Origin: Chryseobacterium indologenes
GTDB lineage: Bacteria > Bacteroidota > Bacteroidia > Flavobacteriales > Weeksellaceae
Direction of reading: 5' to 3'
DNA: 37,049 nucleotides
Assembly: GCA_001013295.1 (NCBI GenBank)
Contig: LAZY01000054.1
Location: 1-37,049, forward strand
The position numbers and the translations under genes are program-made. The notes beneath the pieces are model-generated. The model was given only the letters and a program-made list of their open reading frames with translations, was not told where the DNA came from and did not search any database. Below are positions 1 through 8,192 of the stretch, one piece after another (position 1 is the stretch's first letter; every line of letters starts with the position of its first letter).

Positions 1-27
1 TTAATATGGAAACTCCAGATAAAGTGC

Positions 28-64
28 ATAAAAAATCCGAAGAAATAAAATATCTCTCCGGATT
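28..64 (-). terminator. Rho-independent terminator of the 117-272 peptide gene
   Basis: On the minus strand an AATCCG...CGGATT stem with further partial pairing is followed by a run of six T. It starts about 50 bases after the stop codon of the peptide gene, which fits termination of that transcript. Confidence 0.6.
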
Positions 65-116
65 AAATATTGTTTAATTTATGTCAACCTATTTTAGGAC
101 GACTCATCAATTTTTT

Positions 117-272
117 TTATACACACAATTGGTTAGTCGGAATGCATACATAAGGCTTTCCTTTGATACAGCATTTTCGGTATCCTTCCTGAAAGCAATC
201 TTGAATGCATCTTTCTATTCCTCCTTGAATTGATTTTAATCCGGTTCTTGTAATTTTTCTTAAATTTTCCAT
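117..272 (-). CDS. Small Cys-rich peptide with double-glycine leader
   Basis: A 51-residue reading frame that begins MENLRKITRTGLKSIQGG. The L-K-S-I-Q-G-G block is a typical double-glycine leader ending, as in peptide natural-product precursors cut by C39-peptidase transporters. The 33-residue segment after GG has six cysteines at 22, 26, 34, 35, 43 and 50, an unusually high density. The gene stands alone, is followed by a terminator, and resembles in leader type the six peptides at 11773-15173, but its cysteine spacing (x3, x7, x0, x7, x6) differs from theirs. No maturation or export gene is adjacent. The function is unknown: antimicrobial, signalling or metal-binding roles are all possible. 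The reading frame and leader are seen directly; processing is inferred. Confidence 0.72.
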   Translation of the reverse strand: MENLRKITRTGLKSIQGGIERCIQDCFQEGYRKCCIKGKPYVCIPTNQLCV

Positions 273-660
273 GATTATTAGTATTTTATGTATAGTGAAT
301 TTAAAGAAATATTTTGAATAATTATCATTTGGGTTTCAAAAAGGAGGTTTATGCTTTTAATTTACAAGTTTTAGTTAATCAGTAAGTTATTGAGTTTTGA
401 AAAATTGATGATCTTCATTAATTACGATTCCTTTGGATTTGAAATTTCTGTCATCATAATTGGCGATAAGCAGATAAAAAATACAGGTAAAAGACGTTTA
501 ATGATCAATTAAAAGAATGATAAAAGGTAAAAAAATGATATTTTTAAAGAATGAAAAGCTAAAAAATGTATTTCTTGATGTATGTTAAGGAAACCCAAAC
601 AGAGATTTTCTACTTTTGTACCCGAAAACAATGAATAAACTTTTTAAACAATTCAATAAT
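273..660. other. Gene-free divergent intergenic region
   Basis: This AT-rich stretch separates the minus-strand peptide gene from the YceI-like gene. It holds the -7 box at 611-618 and presumably the peptide promoter near its left end. No RNA gene, repeat or conserved reading frame could be recognised. Confidence 0.5.
611..618 (+). promoter_or_regulatory. Bacteroidota -7 promoter box (TACTTTTG) of the YceI gene
   Basis: The octamer matches TAnnTTTG exactly. Transcription would start near 624, which excludes a TTG start at 616 and supports translation from 661 (or 631). Confidence 0.6.
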
Positions 661-1335
661 ATGAAAAAAATTAGTGTAATCGCATTAGTAGCAGTAGGAT
701 TGCTGGCAGCATCATGTAATAGCAAAGAAAAAACAGATACAGCAGTAGCTACTGAGCAGGCTGTTGCAGAAAGCAAAGGAGAAATGCTGACAGTAGATGC
801 TGCAACTTCTATGGTAAACTGGAAGGCTTTCCACAAAGGAGGATTTGCGCCTCGTTGGGGAACCCTGAATGTAAAATCTGGCGATTTAAGCATTGAAGGT
901 GGACAGGTTGTAGCGGGTAACTTCAATATTGATATGACTTCTATCAAAGTTGATCCGGCTTCAGTAACAGAAAAAGATAAAAAACCTGAAGAACTTGAAG
1001 CTCACCTTAAGAGTGCTGATTTCTTTGATACAGAGAAAAATCCTGTTTCCGATTTTAAAATTACAAGCGTAGCAGATTTGAAAGAAGCACCGAAAGATGC
1101 GGTGGCAGGAGCTAACAAAACAGTAAGCGGAAACCTTACATTATTAGGAAAAACAATGAACGTTACTTTCCCTGCTAAAGTAGATGTAGCTGATAATACG
1201 GCGGCTATTCAGGCTAAATTCACGGTAAACAGAACAGACTGGGGAATCAAGTTCGGTACTTCAGAAGCAGATCCTGCAGAATGGATGATCAGCAAAGATA
1301 TCGAGATCAATATCGATGTAAAAGCTAAAAAATAA
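661..1335 (+). CDS. YceI-like family lipoprotein
   Basis: A 224-residue protein. Residues 1-19 form a lipoprotein signal peptide ending at a lipobox (L-L-A-A-S-C19), so the mature protein should be anchored to a membrane. The remainder (about 40-224) resembles the YceI domain: an early T-V-D-A-A-T-S-M-V-N-W-K strand, an alternating beta pattern, S-G-N-L-T-L-L-G-K-T near 164 and a late D-W-G-I-K-F-G motif near 198. YceI proteins are lipocalin-like barrels that bind isoprenoid-type lipids; the ligand here cannot be read from sequence. Start 661 is chosen because it begins the signal peptide directly and lies downstream of the -7 box; 631 is a possible longer start. A terminator follows, so it is probably monocistronic. 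Confidence 0.85.
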   Translation: MKKISVIALVAVGLLAASCNSKEKTDTAVATEQAVAESKGEMLTVDAATSMVNWKAFHKGGFAPRWGTLNVKSGDLSIEGGQVVAGNFNIDMTSIKVDPASVTEKDKKPEELEAHLKSADFFDTEKNPVSDFKITSVADLKEAPKDAVAGANKTVSGNLTLLGKTMNVTFPAKVDVADNTAAIQAKFTVNRTDWGIKFGTSEADPAEWMISKDIEINIDVKAKK

Positions 1336-1356
1336 GTTATTAAGTCTTTAATAACG

Positions 1357-1389
1357 AAAAGCTGTCTTAGTCAAGGCAGCTTTTTTTTT
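1357..1389 (+). terminator. Rho-independent terminator after YceI gene
   Basis: AAGCTGTC and GGCAGCTT form an eight-pair stem (one G-T pair) followed by nine T, 22 bases after the stop codon. Confidence 0.85.
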
Positions 1390-1563
1390 ATCCGGTTATC
1401 GGGGTAGGAGTGTCAACAAAACCTTGCTTTTAATTTTAAGCATGCTTTGCTTATTTTTATATTTTGTTGATAATGCTGTTTTTGTGATGTTTAATTTGGT
1501 TTTTATTTATTAATTTTAGCCAATTCTTAATTATTTAAGGATAATATTCAAAACTATATAATC

Positions 1564-2877
1564 ATGACGAAAATTTATCTTTTTTTATTATTGTTATGGG
1601 CAATAATTCTGAACGCCCAGCCGCTTACATGGACAAAAATTTCTCCCACACCGCCTCCGGGCTTTCCTTATCGTTCTGCAATGTTTCTGGGGCAAAAAAA
1701 ACTTATTTGGGCTACTTTCTGTGATGGATCAATCCCCTTTAAAGAACCAACAGCAATGAGCTATTCAATAAGTGCAGATGGTGGAAGTACCTGGTCAACT
1801 AAAGGATATTTCCCTTTTGCAATGGCAAGTACTAAGCCTTATGGCTTTACTTTTATGGGATTTACCCCTCTTTCAACCAGTATGGGACTTTATTTGTGCG
1901 CAATAGAAGATTCTTATGCAAAAGTTTTTAAAACATCAGATGGCGGCATGACCTGGAAGACTACAGCACAATTTGATACCTATCCTTATTCCATTCACTT
2001 TTTTGATGACAAAAATGGAATTGTTGTATGTCGGGAAGATGCTTCCCAAAAGCTAAAAATTTATAGAACTACAGATGCCGGAGACAGCTGGCAAAAAGTT
2101 GATCCGGCTTATATTCCTTCAACGATCGGATATGAGACAGGGGTGGGTCTTTTTGGCTTTGTTTCCTCTTATAAAGATACTTTCTGGTTTGGGACAAATA
2201 GCGGGCGGATTTTTAAGACCAATAATAAAGGACTCACATGGACTGTGGCTTCCTCTCCCTACATCTATGGCGGTGTGACAGGGGTCTTCGCAGATAGCAT
2301 GGGGCCTTTTACTCTTGAGGATGAAAATAATGCTTATATGGTAGAATATAACTCCGGGAAGCTTCATAGAACAACGGATGGCGGATTGACATGGACCACT
2401 CAGGGAAAGATAGAAACCGGCAGTGCCAATTTCCATATTATAAAAGTACCCAATAGTGATATTCTTTTGGCTGCCGGAGAAAAAACAAGATATAGCCTGG
2501 ATAATGGCCTGACCTGGACTGAGATTGATAATGATCCTAAATTTGGAATTTATAGCAATAGTTCCGGGTTTACAACAAGCCTTAGTTATTATAAACTTAC
2601 AGGAATTATTGATAAAACACCTATAGAAACCGGAACACCTGGTGACAATAAAGATGAAGATGAATTTGGAATTTATCCCATTCCTACAGGAAATTACCTG
2701 TATATAAGATCAAAAACACCTATTGATAGTTATATTATATGGGATTCTGCAGGCAGGCTGATTCAGACAGGAGGGGTCGGAAATCAGATTAATGTTTCAT
2801 GGTTTGCAGAAGGAACTTATCATATTGAAATTCATCATGCCGGAAATACCATTATCAAGAAATTTATTAAAAAATAA
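1564..2877 (+). CDS. T9SS-secreted protein with sialidase/BNR-like repeats
   Basis: A 437-residue exported protein. Residues 1-18 are a Sec signal peptide (cleavage expected at N-A/Q). Residues about 20-340 contain at least six Asp-box-like repeats of the form [ST]-x-D-x-G-x-[ST]-W: A-D-G-G-S-T-W, S-D-G-G-M-T-W, T-D-A-G-D-S-W, N-N-K-G-L-T-W, T-D-G-G-L-T-W and L-D-N-G-L-T-W. Such repeats mark beta-propellers of the sialidase/YCF48 type. After an acidic linker near 360, residues about 368-437 form a type A T9SS sorting domain (I-Y-P-I-P-T-G start, E-G-T-Y core, ending in I-K-K-F-I-K-K), so the protein should cross the outer membrane by T9SS. No sialidase catalytic set could be identified, so enzymatic activity is not claimed. 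It is flanked by terminators and likely transcribed alone. Confidence 0.85.
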   Translation: MTKIYLFLLLLWAIILNAQPLTWTKISPTPPPGFPYRSAMFLGQKKLIWATFCDGSIPFKEPTAMSYSISADGGSTWSTKGYFPFAMASTKPYGFTFMGFTPLSTSMGLYLCAIEDSYAKVFKTSDGGMTWKTTAQFDTYPYSIHFFDDKNGIVVCREDASQKLKIYRTTDAGDSWQKVDPAYIPSTIGYETGVGLFGFVSSYKDTFWFGTNSGRIFKTNNKGLTWTVASSPYIYGGVTGVFADSMGPFTLEDENNAYMVEYNSGKLHRTTDGGLTWTTQGKIETGSANFHIIKVPNSDILLAAGEKTRYSLDNGLTWTEIDNDPKFGIYSNSSGFTTSLSYYKLTGIIDKTPIETGTPGDNKDEDEFGIYPIPTGNYLYIRSKTPIDSYIIWDSAGRLIQTGGVGNQINVSWFAEGTYHIEIHHAGNTIIKKFIKK

Positions 2878-2902
2878 AACCTTTACAGTCTGCACAAAAA
2901 AT

Positions 2903-2931
2903 AAAAGTGATCTCTGGAGGTCACTTTTTTA
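2903..2931. terminator. Bidirectional terminator
   Basis: An 11-pair stem (AAAAGTGATCT with AGGTCACTTTT, loop CTGG) lies between convergent genes ending at 2877 and 2963. It has T-rich tracts on both strands, so it can serve both. Confidence 0.82.
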
Positions 2932-2962
2932 TTAGGATATTTCTGAAATAATACAGCCGGAA

Positions 2963-3319
2963 TCAATTGAAAATCCACGAATTCTGAATACGTACGCAAT
3001 ATTCACTTCCCAGATATAAAGGATTGCCATGTTTTTCAGACCAGAACCCGTCCAGAGTATCTTTATTCAGGCAACGGTATACCGCTACACCTTTATATAT
3101 CGTATGATCATCTCCTTCATAGTTGAAGTTGAGGACCAGAATCTGGTCTTTATAGAACCCGGTTCCGTTTTGTATATGATCACCGATGATCCATTGGGCA
3201 ACAATCCGGTTGTTTTCATCAACAGATAAAGTCAGTATACCACTATAAGAATACTGATCAGATTCTTCCTGATTGCTTCCTTTAATAGAATAAGTTCCTG
3301 CCAGATCATGTACCGTCAT
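2963..3319 (-). CDS. Hypothetical protein, 118 aa
   Basis: I do not recognise the family. The product starts MTVHDLAGTYSIKG and alternates short polar and hydrophobic stretches (S-G-I-L-T-L-S-V, R-I-V-A-Q-W-I-I, I-L-V-L-N-F-N-Y, G-V-A-V-Y-R-C), which suggests a small beta-barrel. There is no signal peptide or membrane segment, so it is probably cytoplasmic. The frame stays open upstream to 3385, but a clear -7 box (TACATTTG at 3341-3348 on this strand) sits inside that extension, so the start at 3319 is preferred. It is divergent from the DUF1294 gene and shares a terminator with its convergent neighbour. Confidence 0.7.
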   Translation of the reverse strand: MTVHDLAGTYSIKGSNQEESDQYSYSGILTLSVDENNRIVAQWIIGDHIQNGTGFYKDQILVLNFNYEGDDHTIYKGVAVYRCLNKDTLDGFWSEKHGNPLYLGSEYCVRIQNSWIFN

Positions 3320-3340
3320 TGATTTGTTTTTTTGGGATGG

Positions 3341-3348
3341 CAAATGTA
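3341..3348 (-). promoter_or_regulatory. -7 promoter box (TACATTTG) of the 118-aa gene
   Basis: An exact TAnnTTTG match on the minus strand, 22 bases before the chosen ATG. It decides the start codon, because the longer reading frame would begin upstream of transcription. Confidence 0.6.
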
Positions 3349-3431
3349 AGAAAATCTTATTTTGATAATGCTTAAAAAATCTCAAAACCCTGATATGAGC
3401 CTGCGGACTTTTCTATCTTTAAATTAAACTC

Positions 3432-3439
3432 TATTTTTG
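3432..3439 (+). promoter_or_regulatory. -7 promoter box (TATTTTTG) of the DUF1294 gene
   Basis: An exact TAnnTTTG match 17 bases before the ATG at 3457. Confidence 0.6.
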
Positions 3440-3456
3440 CAGCAAATTAATTGTAG

Positions 3457-3708
3457 ATGTTTCCTTTTCTGCTGATCACTAACCTTATTACATTCGGAGT
3501 CTTTGGGTTTGACAAATGGCAAGCCAAAAAACACCAGTGGAGAATTTCTGAGAATGCTCTCTTAGGGCTTTCCCTTATCGGAGCGATAGGAGCAGCCTCC
3601 GGAATGATCCTTTTCAATCATAAAGTGTCCAAAAAATCTTTTCTGGTTAAATTTTTTCTGGTACTCTTAATTGATGTTGTATTGCTGTATCGATTCATAA
3701 GACATTGA
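3457..3708 (+). CDS. DUF1294 family small membrane protein
   Basis: An 83-residue protein matching the DUF1294 pattern: an N-terminal membrane helix (about 1-17), then F-G-F-D-K-W-Q-A-K-K-x-x-W-R-I-S-E near 17-31, a second hydrophobic segment with G-A-I-G-A-A-S-G-M near 42-50, F-N-H-K-V-S-K-K-S-F near 53-62, and a final helix (about 63-80). The family is widespread in bacteria and its function is unknown; the conserved part lies around the charged DKWQA and HK motifs near the membrane. It has its own promoter box and no close downstream partner (typA starts 245 bases later). Confidence 0.85.
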   Translation: MFPFLLITNLITFGVFGFDKWQAKKHQWRISENALLGLSLIGAIGAASGMILFNHKVSKKSFLVKFFLVLLIDVVLLYRFIRH

Positions 3709-3927
3709 TACAGGCAGATATTCGTTCTTCAAAAGATGTTTTTTAGAAAAAAGAATAAATACAATATACTTCTGCATTAATTTTATTGTAATACAAACAA
3801 AATAAGTGGGTAGAAGAGGCCTCCACCTTATATTTTTTCAGACGTTTTTTAAGAAAATAATCTAATTTTCTCATTATGAAATTGTTAAATATTGCATAAA
3901 CTTTTTAATTAATTCATTTAAAATCAC

Positions 3928-3935
3928 TATTTTTG
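3928..3935 (+). promoter_or_regulatory. -7 promoter box (TATTTTTG) of typA
   Basis: An exact TAnnTTTG match 18 bases before the typA ATG, with an AT-rich upstream stretch. Confidence 0.6.
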
Positions 3936-3953
3936 CACCCGTAAAAATCCTAT

Positions 3954-5759
3954 ATGCAAAACATTAGAAATATTGCGATTATCGCACACGTTGACCACGG
4001 AAAGACAACTTTGGTTGACAAGATCATCCACGCTACCAACATTTTCAGAGAAAATCAGGAGAGTGGGGAATTAATTATGGATAACAATGATCTTGAAAGA
4101 GAAAGAGGGATCACCATCTTATCCAAGAATATTTCTGTTACTTATAAAGACACAAAAATTAATGTAATCGATACTCCTGGTCACGCCGATTTCGGAGGAG
4201 AAGTAGAAAGAGTATTAAAAATGGCTGACGGAGTTATTTTGTTGGTGGATGCGTTCGAAGGACCAATGCCACAGACAAGATTCGTACTTCAGAAAGCTTT
4301 GGAATTAGGACTGAGACCGTTAGTCGTTATCAACAAAGTAGATAAGCCAAACTGTCGTCCTGACGAAGTTCATGACAAAGTATTTGATTTGTTCTTCAAC
4401 CTTGATGCTACAGAAGAGCAATTGGATTTCCCTACATTCTATGGGTCTTCAAAACAAGGTTGGTTCAACACTTCATTAGAGCAGACTGAAGATATTTTAC
4501 CATTATTGGATGGTATTTTACAATATGTTCCTGAACCAAAAGTAACAGAAGGTAACCTTCAGATGCAGATTACTTCTCTTGATTTCTCTTCTTTCTTAGG
4601 AAGAATTGCCATCGGGAAAGTGACAAGAGGGGAGATCAAAGAATCTCAATGGATCGGTCTTGCACAGGCAGAAGGTAAAATTGTAAAAGGAAAAGTAAAA
4701 GAACTTTACGTTTTCGAAGGTTTAGGAAAGAAAAAAGTAACTGAAGTAAAAGCAGGAGACATCTGTGCTGTTGTTGGTTTCGATGCTTTCCAGATCGGAG
4801 ATTCTTTCGTAGATCTTGAAAATCCTGAACCATTGGAAAGAACAGCGATTGACGAGCCTACTCTGAACATGACGTTCTCTATCAACAACTCACCTTTCTT
4901 CGGTAAAGATGGTAAATACGTTACTTCAAATCACCTGAAAGAAAGATTAACAAAAGAATTAGAGAAAAACTTAGCATTAAGAGTTCAGCAGACTGACGAT
5001 GCCAACACTTTCCTTGTATTCGGTAGAGGTATTCTTCACTTATCTGTTTTGATCGAAACCATGAGAAGAGAAGGATACGAAATGACGATTGGTCAGCCAC
5101 AGGTTATCTTCAGAGAAATTGATGGTGAAAAATGTGAGCCTTATGAATCTTTGGTAGTAGACGTTCCTGAAGAATTTGCTTCAAGAGTAATCGATTTGGC
5201 TACTCAGAGAAAAGGAGATCTTCACATTATGGAAACTAAAGGAGAGATGCAGCACATGGAGTTTGAAATTCCTTCAAGAGGTTTGATCGGACTACGTTCT
5301 CAGATGTTGACAGCTACTGCAGGTGAAGCTATTATGGCACACCGTTTCACAGAATACAAGCCTTTCAAAGGAGCTATTCCTGGAAGAAATAACGGAGTAT
5401 TGATCAGCAAAACTACAGGTCCTGCTACAGAATATTCTATTGCTAAACTACAGGATAGAGGGAAGTTCTTCGTTGATCCGGGTGAGGAAATCTACACAGG
5501 GATGATCATCGGTGAGCAAAACAAGCCAGGAGACTTAGTAGTAAACATCGTAGAAGCAAAACAGTTGAACAACATGAGAGCTTCCGGAAAAGATAAAGAT
5601 ACTGGTGTTGCTCCGAAAATCTTATTCTCTCTTGAAGAATGTATGGAATATATCCAGGGTGACGAAGCCATTGAGGTAACGCCGAACTTCATCAGAATGA
5701 GAAAGAAAATCCTTTCAGAAGAAGAAAGAAAAAGAGTGGAAAGATCAGCGAAAGCTTAA
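3954..5759 (+). CDS. typA: Ribosome-binding GTPase TypA/BipA
   Basis: A 601-residue translational GTPase, the usual TypA length. The G1 loop is A-H-V-D-H-G-K-T (11-18), switch I is around R-E-R-G-I-T-I, G3 is D-T-P-G-H-A-D and G4 is N-K-V-D (near 127-130). An EF-G-like domain II follows, then domains III and V, and the family-specific C-terminal domain, with R-N-N-G-V-L-I near 482 and a basic tail. TypA binds the 70S ribosome at the EF-G site and supports 50S assembly and stress or low-temperature growth. Codon use is strongly biased (GGTAAAGAT, TTCGAAGG styles), consistent with high expression. It is monocistronic, with its own promoter box and a strong terminator. Confidence 0.97.
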   Translation: MQNIRNIAIIAHVDHGKTTLVDKIIHATNIFRENQESGELIMDNNDLERERGITILSKNISVTYKDTKINVIDTPGHADFGGEVERVLKMADGVILLVDAFEGPMPQTRFVLQKALELGLRPLVVINKVDKPNCRPDEVHDKVFDLFFNLDATEEQLDFPTFYGSSKQGWFNTSLEQTEDILPLLDGILQYVPEPKVTEGNLQMQITSLDFSSFLGRIAIGKVTRGEIKESQWIGLAQAEGKIVKGKVKELYVFEGLGKKKVTEVKAGDICAVVGFDAFQIGDSFVDLENPEPLERTAIDEPTLNMTFSINNSPFFGKDGKYVTSNHLKERLTKELEKNLALRVQQTDDANTFLVFGRGILHLSVLIETMRREGYEMTIGQPQVIFREIDGEKCEPYESLVVDVPEEFASRVIDLATQRKGDLHIMETKGEMQHMEFEIPSRGLIGLRSQMLTATAGEAIMAHRFTEYKPFKGAIPGRNNGVLISKTTGPATEYSIAKLQDRGKFFVDPGEEIYTGMIIGEQNKPGDLVVNIVEAKQLNNMRASGKDKDTGVAPKILFSLEECMEYIQGDEAIEVTPNFIRMRKKILSEEERKRVERSAKA

Positions 5760-5789
5760 TCATTCACGATTTACATTCAAAATATATAG

Positions 5790-5819
5790 AAAAGCCTCGA
5801 ATTTTTCGAGGCTTTTTTC
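5790..5819 (+). terminator. Rho-independent terminator of typA
   Basis: A perfect AAAAGCCTCGA/TCGAGGCTTTT stem with a short T-rich loop and a T tail, 31 bases after the stop codon. Confidence 0.9.
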
Positions 5820-5885
5820 TAGAAAACAGGAAAAAATGTTTATTTTTTCAAAAGAATATCCCAAATAATAAAATATAAATTAAAG

Positions 5886-5893
5886 TAGTTTTG
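5886..5893 (+). promoter_or_regulatory. -7 promoter box (TAGTTTTG), nearly leaderless gene
   Basis: An exact TAnnTTTG match ending only five bases before the ATG at 5899 (eleven before the ATG at 5905), so the mRNA should start at or next to the start codon. Confidence 0.55.
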
Positions 5894-5898
5894 CGGCT

Positions 5899-7509
5899 AT
5901 GAGAATGAATAAATTAAAACTTATCGTTTTATTGGGCGTTTTTGCATCATACACTACCTCATGTTCTGTTCAGAACAACGTGACGAAAACCCCGCCTGCT
6001 AAGAATACAACAAGACCTAATACCAACCCTCCTAAGCCTAAAGACCAGACAGCGGTACCTAAACCAACCACTGGGAATACGGCAGATGAGACCTTCAGAA
6101 CCACCCTTCCGGAAATCAAAAGAGAATTCAGAGGAGCATGGATTGCCAGTGTAGCTAACATCAACTGGCCTTCCAGAAACAATCTGAGCGTAGAACAACA
6201 GAAAGCAGAAGCCATCAGTATGCTTGATATGTTGAAAGATAATAACTTCAATGCGGCTATTTTCCAGATCAGACCTTCAGCAGATGCTTTATATACCAGT
6301 GATATTGAGCCGTGGTCTTATTTCCTGACCGGAGAAACAGGAACTGCTCCTTATCCAAACTATGATCCCCTTCAATTCTGGATCGCAGAAGCCCATAAAA
6401 GAGGTCTGGAGCTTCATGTATGGCTGAACCCTTACCGTGCCCACCATACCAACGGTGGTACAGTGAATAAACTTTCAATGGCCAATAAGCTTTCCGATAT
6501 TGTCGTAAGGCTGAAAAATGGCATGTACTGGTTTGATCCTGCCAACCCGAAAACACAGGGCCACGTGTCAAATGTTGTAAAAGACATCGTAAAAAGATAC
6601 GATATTGATGCCGTTCATTTTGACGATTATTTCTATCCATATGCTACTTATAATAAAGGGGCAGATTTCCCTGATAATGCAACCTGGAATGCCTATGTAA
6701 GCAGTGGAGGAACCCTGTCAAGAGCAGACTGGAGGAGAGATAATGTGAATAAATTCGTAGAACGTATTTATAAAGAGATTCACGCAGAAAAAAATAATGT
6801 AAGATTCGGGATTAGCCCGTTCGGAATCTGGAAACCGGGATACCCGGCAGGGATTGTAGGTTCTTCACAATACGATGAACTGTATGCAGATGCCAAATTA
6901 TGGCTCAATAAAGGCTGGGTAGATTATTTCTCACCGCAATTATACTGGCCGATCGATTCCAAAGGACAAGGTTTTGAAGCCTTATTAAGCTGGTGGCAAT
7001 CTGAAAACACCATGAACCGCCACTTGTGGCCAGGACTGAATACCGTTGAGATCAAAGTATCAGACCGTCCGACGGAAATCAAAAATCAGATTGACATTTC
7101 AAGAAAAATCCTGAAAAATGACGCCGGAGAAATTCATTGGAGTATTGCAGGACTTTCCAAAAATCCGGGAATGCTTCCTGCATTAAAGAATGGTCCGTAC
7201 AGTGAAAAAGCATTGATTCCTAAATCTCCATGGATCAAAGCTGTTCCTCTGCAGACACCAACTTTATTTATTGCAGACAACGGAAGTTTTGCCCAGACAA
7301 GCTGGAGTATTAAAAATGCAGCAGATGTTTTCCAATGGGTGCTTTTCACACAGTATAACGGAGTGTGGCAAACAGAAATCTTAACGCTGGATACTCTTTC
7401 AAAAGATATTCCTAAGTTTAAAGATGGTAAAAAGCTGAATGCGGTAGCCATCAAAGCTATCGACAGACTTGGAAACGAAAGTGATTATATGGCAAAAAAG
7501 ATCAAATAA
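5899..7509 (+). CDS. GHL10-type glycoside hydrolase lipoprotein (YngK/DUF187-like)
   Basis: A 536-residue lipoprotein: signal peptide 1-21 with a lipobox Cys at 22, then a Pro/Thr/Lys-rich linker (about 28-62). Residues about 70-400 match the GHL10 family: F-R-G-A-W-I-A-S-V-A-N-I-N-W-P-S near 76, A-A-I-F-Q-I-R-P-S-A-D-A-L-Y, H-V-W-L-N-P-Y-R-A-H-H, H-F-D-D-Y-F-Y-P-Y with D242/D243, and F-G-I-S-P-F-G-I-W-K-P-G. These are TIM-barrel hydrolases related to E. coli YngK. The acidic residues around 242-243 are candidates for the active site; the substrate, probably a cell-wall or exopolysaccharide glycan, is not proven. The C-terminal 120 residues look like a fibronectin-like beta module. ATG 5905 is an equally plausible start given the promoter position. 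Confidence 0.9.
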   Translation: MRMNKLKLIVLLGVFASYTTSCSVQNNVTKTPPAKNTTRPNTNPPKPKDQTAVPKPTTGNTADETFRTTLPEIKREFRGAWIASVANINWPSRNNLSVEQQKAEAISMLDMLKDNNFNAAIFQIRPSADALYTSDIEPWSYFLTGETGTAPYPNYDPLQFWIAEAHKRGLELHVWLNPYRAHHTNGGTVNKLSMANKLSDIVVRLKNGMYWFDPANPKTQGHVSNVVKDIVKRYDIDAVHFDDYFYPYATYNKGADFPDNATWNAYVSSGGTLSRADWRRDNVNKFVERIYKEIHAEKNNVRFGISPFGIWKPGYPAGIVGSSQYDELYADAKLWLNKGWVDYFSPQLYWPIDSKGQGFEALLSWWQSENTMNRHLWPGLNTVEIKVSDRPTEIKNQIDISRKILKNDAGEIHWSIAGLSKNPGMLPALKNGPYSEKALIPKSPWIKAVPLQTPTLFIADNGSFAQTSWSIKNAADVFQWVLFTQYNGVWQTEILTLDTLSKDIPKFKDGKKLNAVAIKAIDRLGNESDYMAKKIK

Positions 7510-7814
7510 AATACAATCGGAATTAAGAACGGAAGTAATCGTTTAAATTTTGTAACCTTAAAAAGGGCTTGGCTTTAAAATAGTCAGGCCCTTTTTTGAT
7601 TTTTTTGAATTCTGCAGGCTGTTTTCTGTGGTTTTTAGACTTTCAGGAAATTGAGTGTGTTTTATATACTGAAAATCATCTAGTTGTGTCTTATGTAGAC
7701 ATTTTGTAGACATCAAATAATGAAGCCTGTAGTAATTCTGTAGGGGGTAAATGATCGTAGGATTGAAGAGATTCATGCAATTTTATCTCACAGAATTTTA
7801 ATAGCAGAACAGGA
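7510..7814. other. Gene-free intergenic region
   Basis: Holds the terminator at 7558-7597 and two copies of TGTAGACAT (7694-7702 and 7705-7713). A 72-codon minus-strand frame here has no recognisable features and overlaps the terminator, so it is not called. No other structure seen. Confidence 0.4.
7558..7597 (+). terminator. Rho-independent terminator of the GHL10 gene
   Basis: AAAAAGGGC and GCCCTTTTT form a nine-pair stem enclosing a 19-base loop, followed by T, 49 bases after the stop codon. Confidence 0.75.
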
Positions 7815-8192
7815 ATGATTTTTATTGGCAGAACTACCGTATATCCTTTTCATCTTCATACAGAAGTACTGCCTTCTGGTGTATCTGGCGGAAAGCATCT
7901 CAATATTAGTTTTTACCAGGGCTATGCAGCCATGTTTTGGGGAAAGGTTCCAAGTAATATGATTGGGAAGAAATATGCCGTAGTAAAGGATATTGATACA
8001 GGCGAAATACTTACCCTCGACGAATGGCCTCAACACGTAAAAGAATATTTTGAAAAAGAAAAAATAAAATACAGACTGCCTTTCCGGATCCGTTTCGGAT
8101 GGATGTGGATATTGGTGGGGATATTCTTATTCATTACCGCTTTATTCACTTTTCTGATTATATATCTAATGATCATAACCCCTAAAAAATAA
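7815..8192 (+). CDS. Hypothetical membrane-anchored protein, 125 aa
   Basis: I do not recognise the family. Residues 1-94 are soluble, with a beta-rich beginning and K-D-I-D-T-G-E-I-L-T-L-D-E-W near 58-71. A single hydrophobic helix occupies about 97-121, followed by a short basic tail, so it may be a tail-anchored protein with its N-terminal domain in the cytoplasm. Its stop codon TAA shares its last base with the ATG of the next gene, which indicates translational coupling with a second small membrane protein. No clear -7 box could be identified upstream. A function cannot be proposed. Confidence 0.62.
   Translation: MIFIGRTTVYPFHLHTEVLPSGVSGGKHLNISFYQGYAAMFWGKVPSNMIGKKYAVVKDIDTGEILTLDEWPQHVKEYFEKEKIKYRLPFRIRFGWMWILVGIFLFITALFTFLIIYLMIITPKK

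Noticed and set aside
616..660. Longer TTG start of the YceI gene
   Set aside because: The TTG is part of the TACTTTTG promoter box, so it would lie upstream of the transcript start.
7558..7776. Minus-strand frame of 72 codons
   Set aside because: It overlaps the GHL10 terminator, has atypical composition and no recognisable domain.
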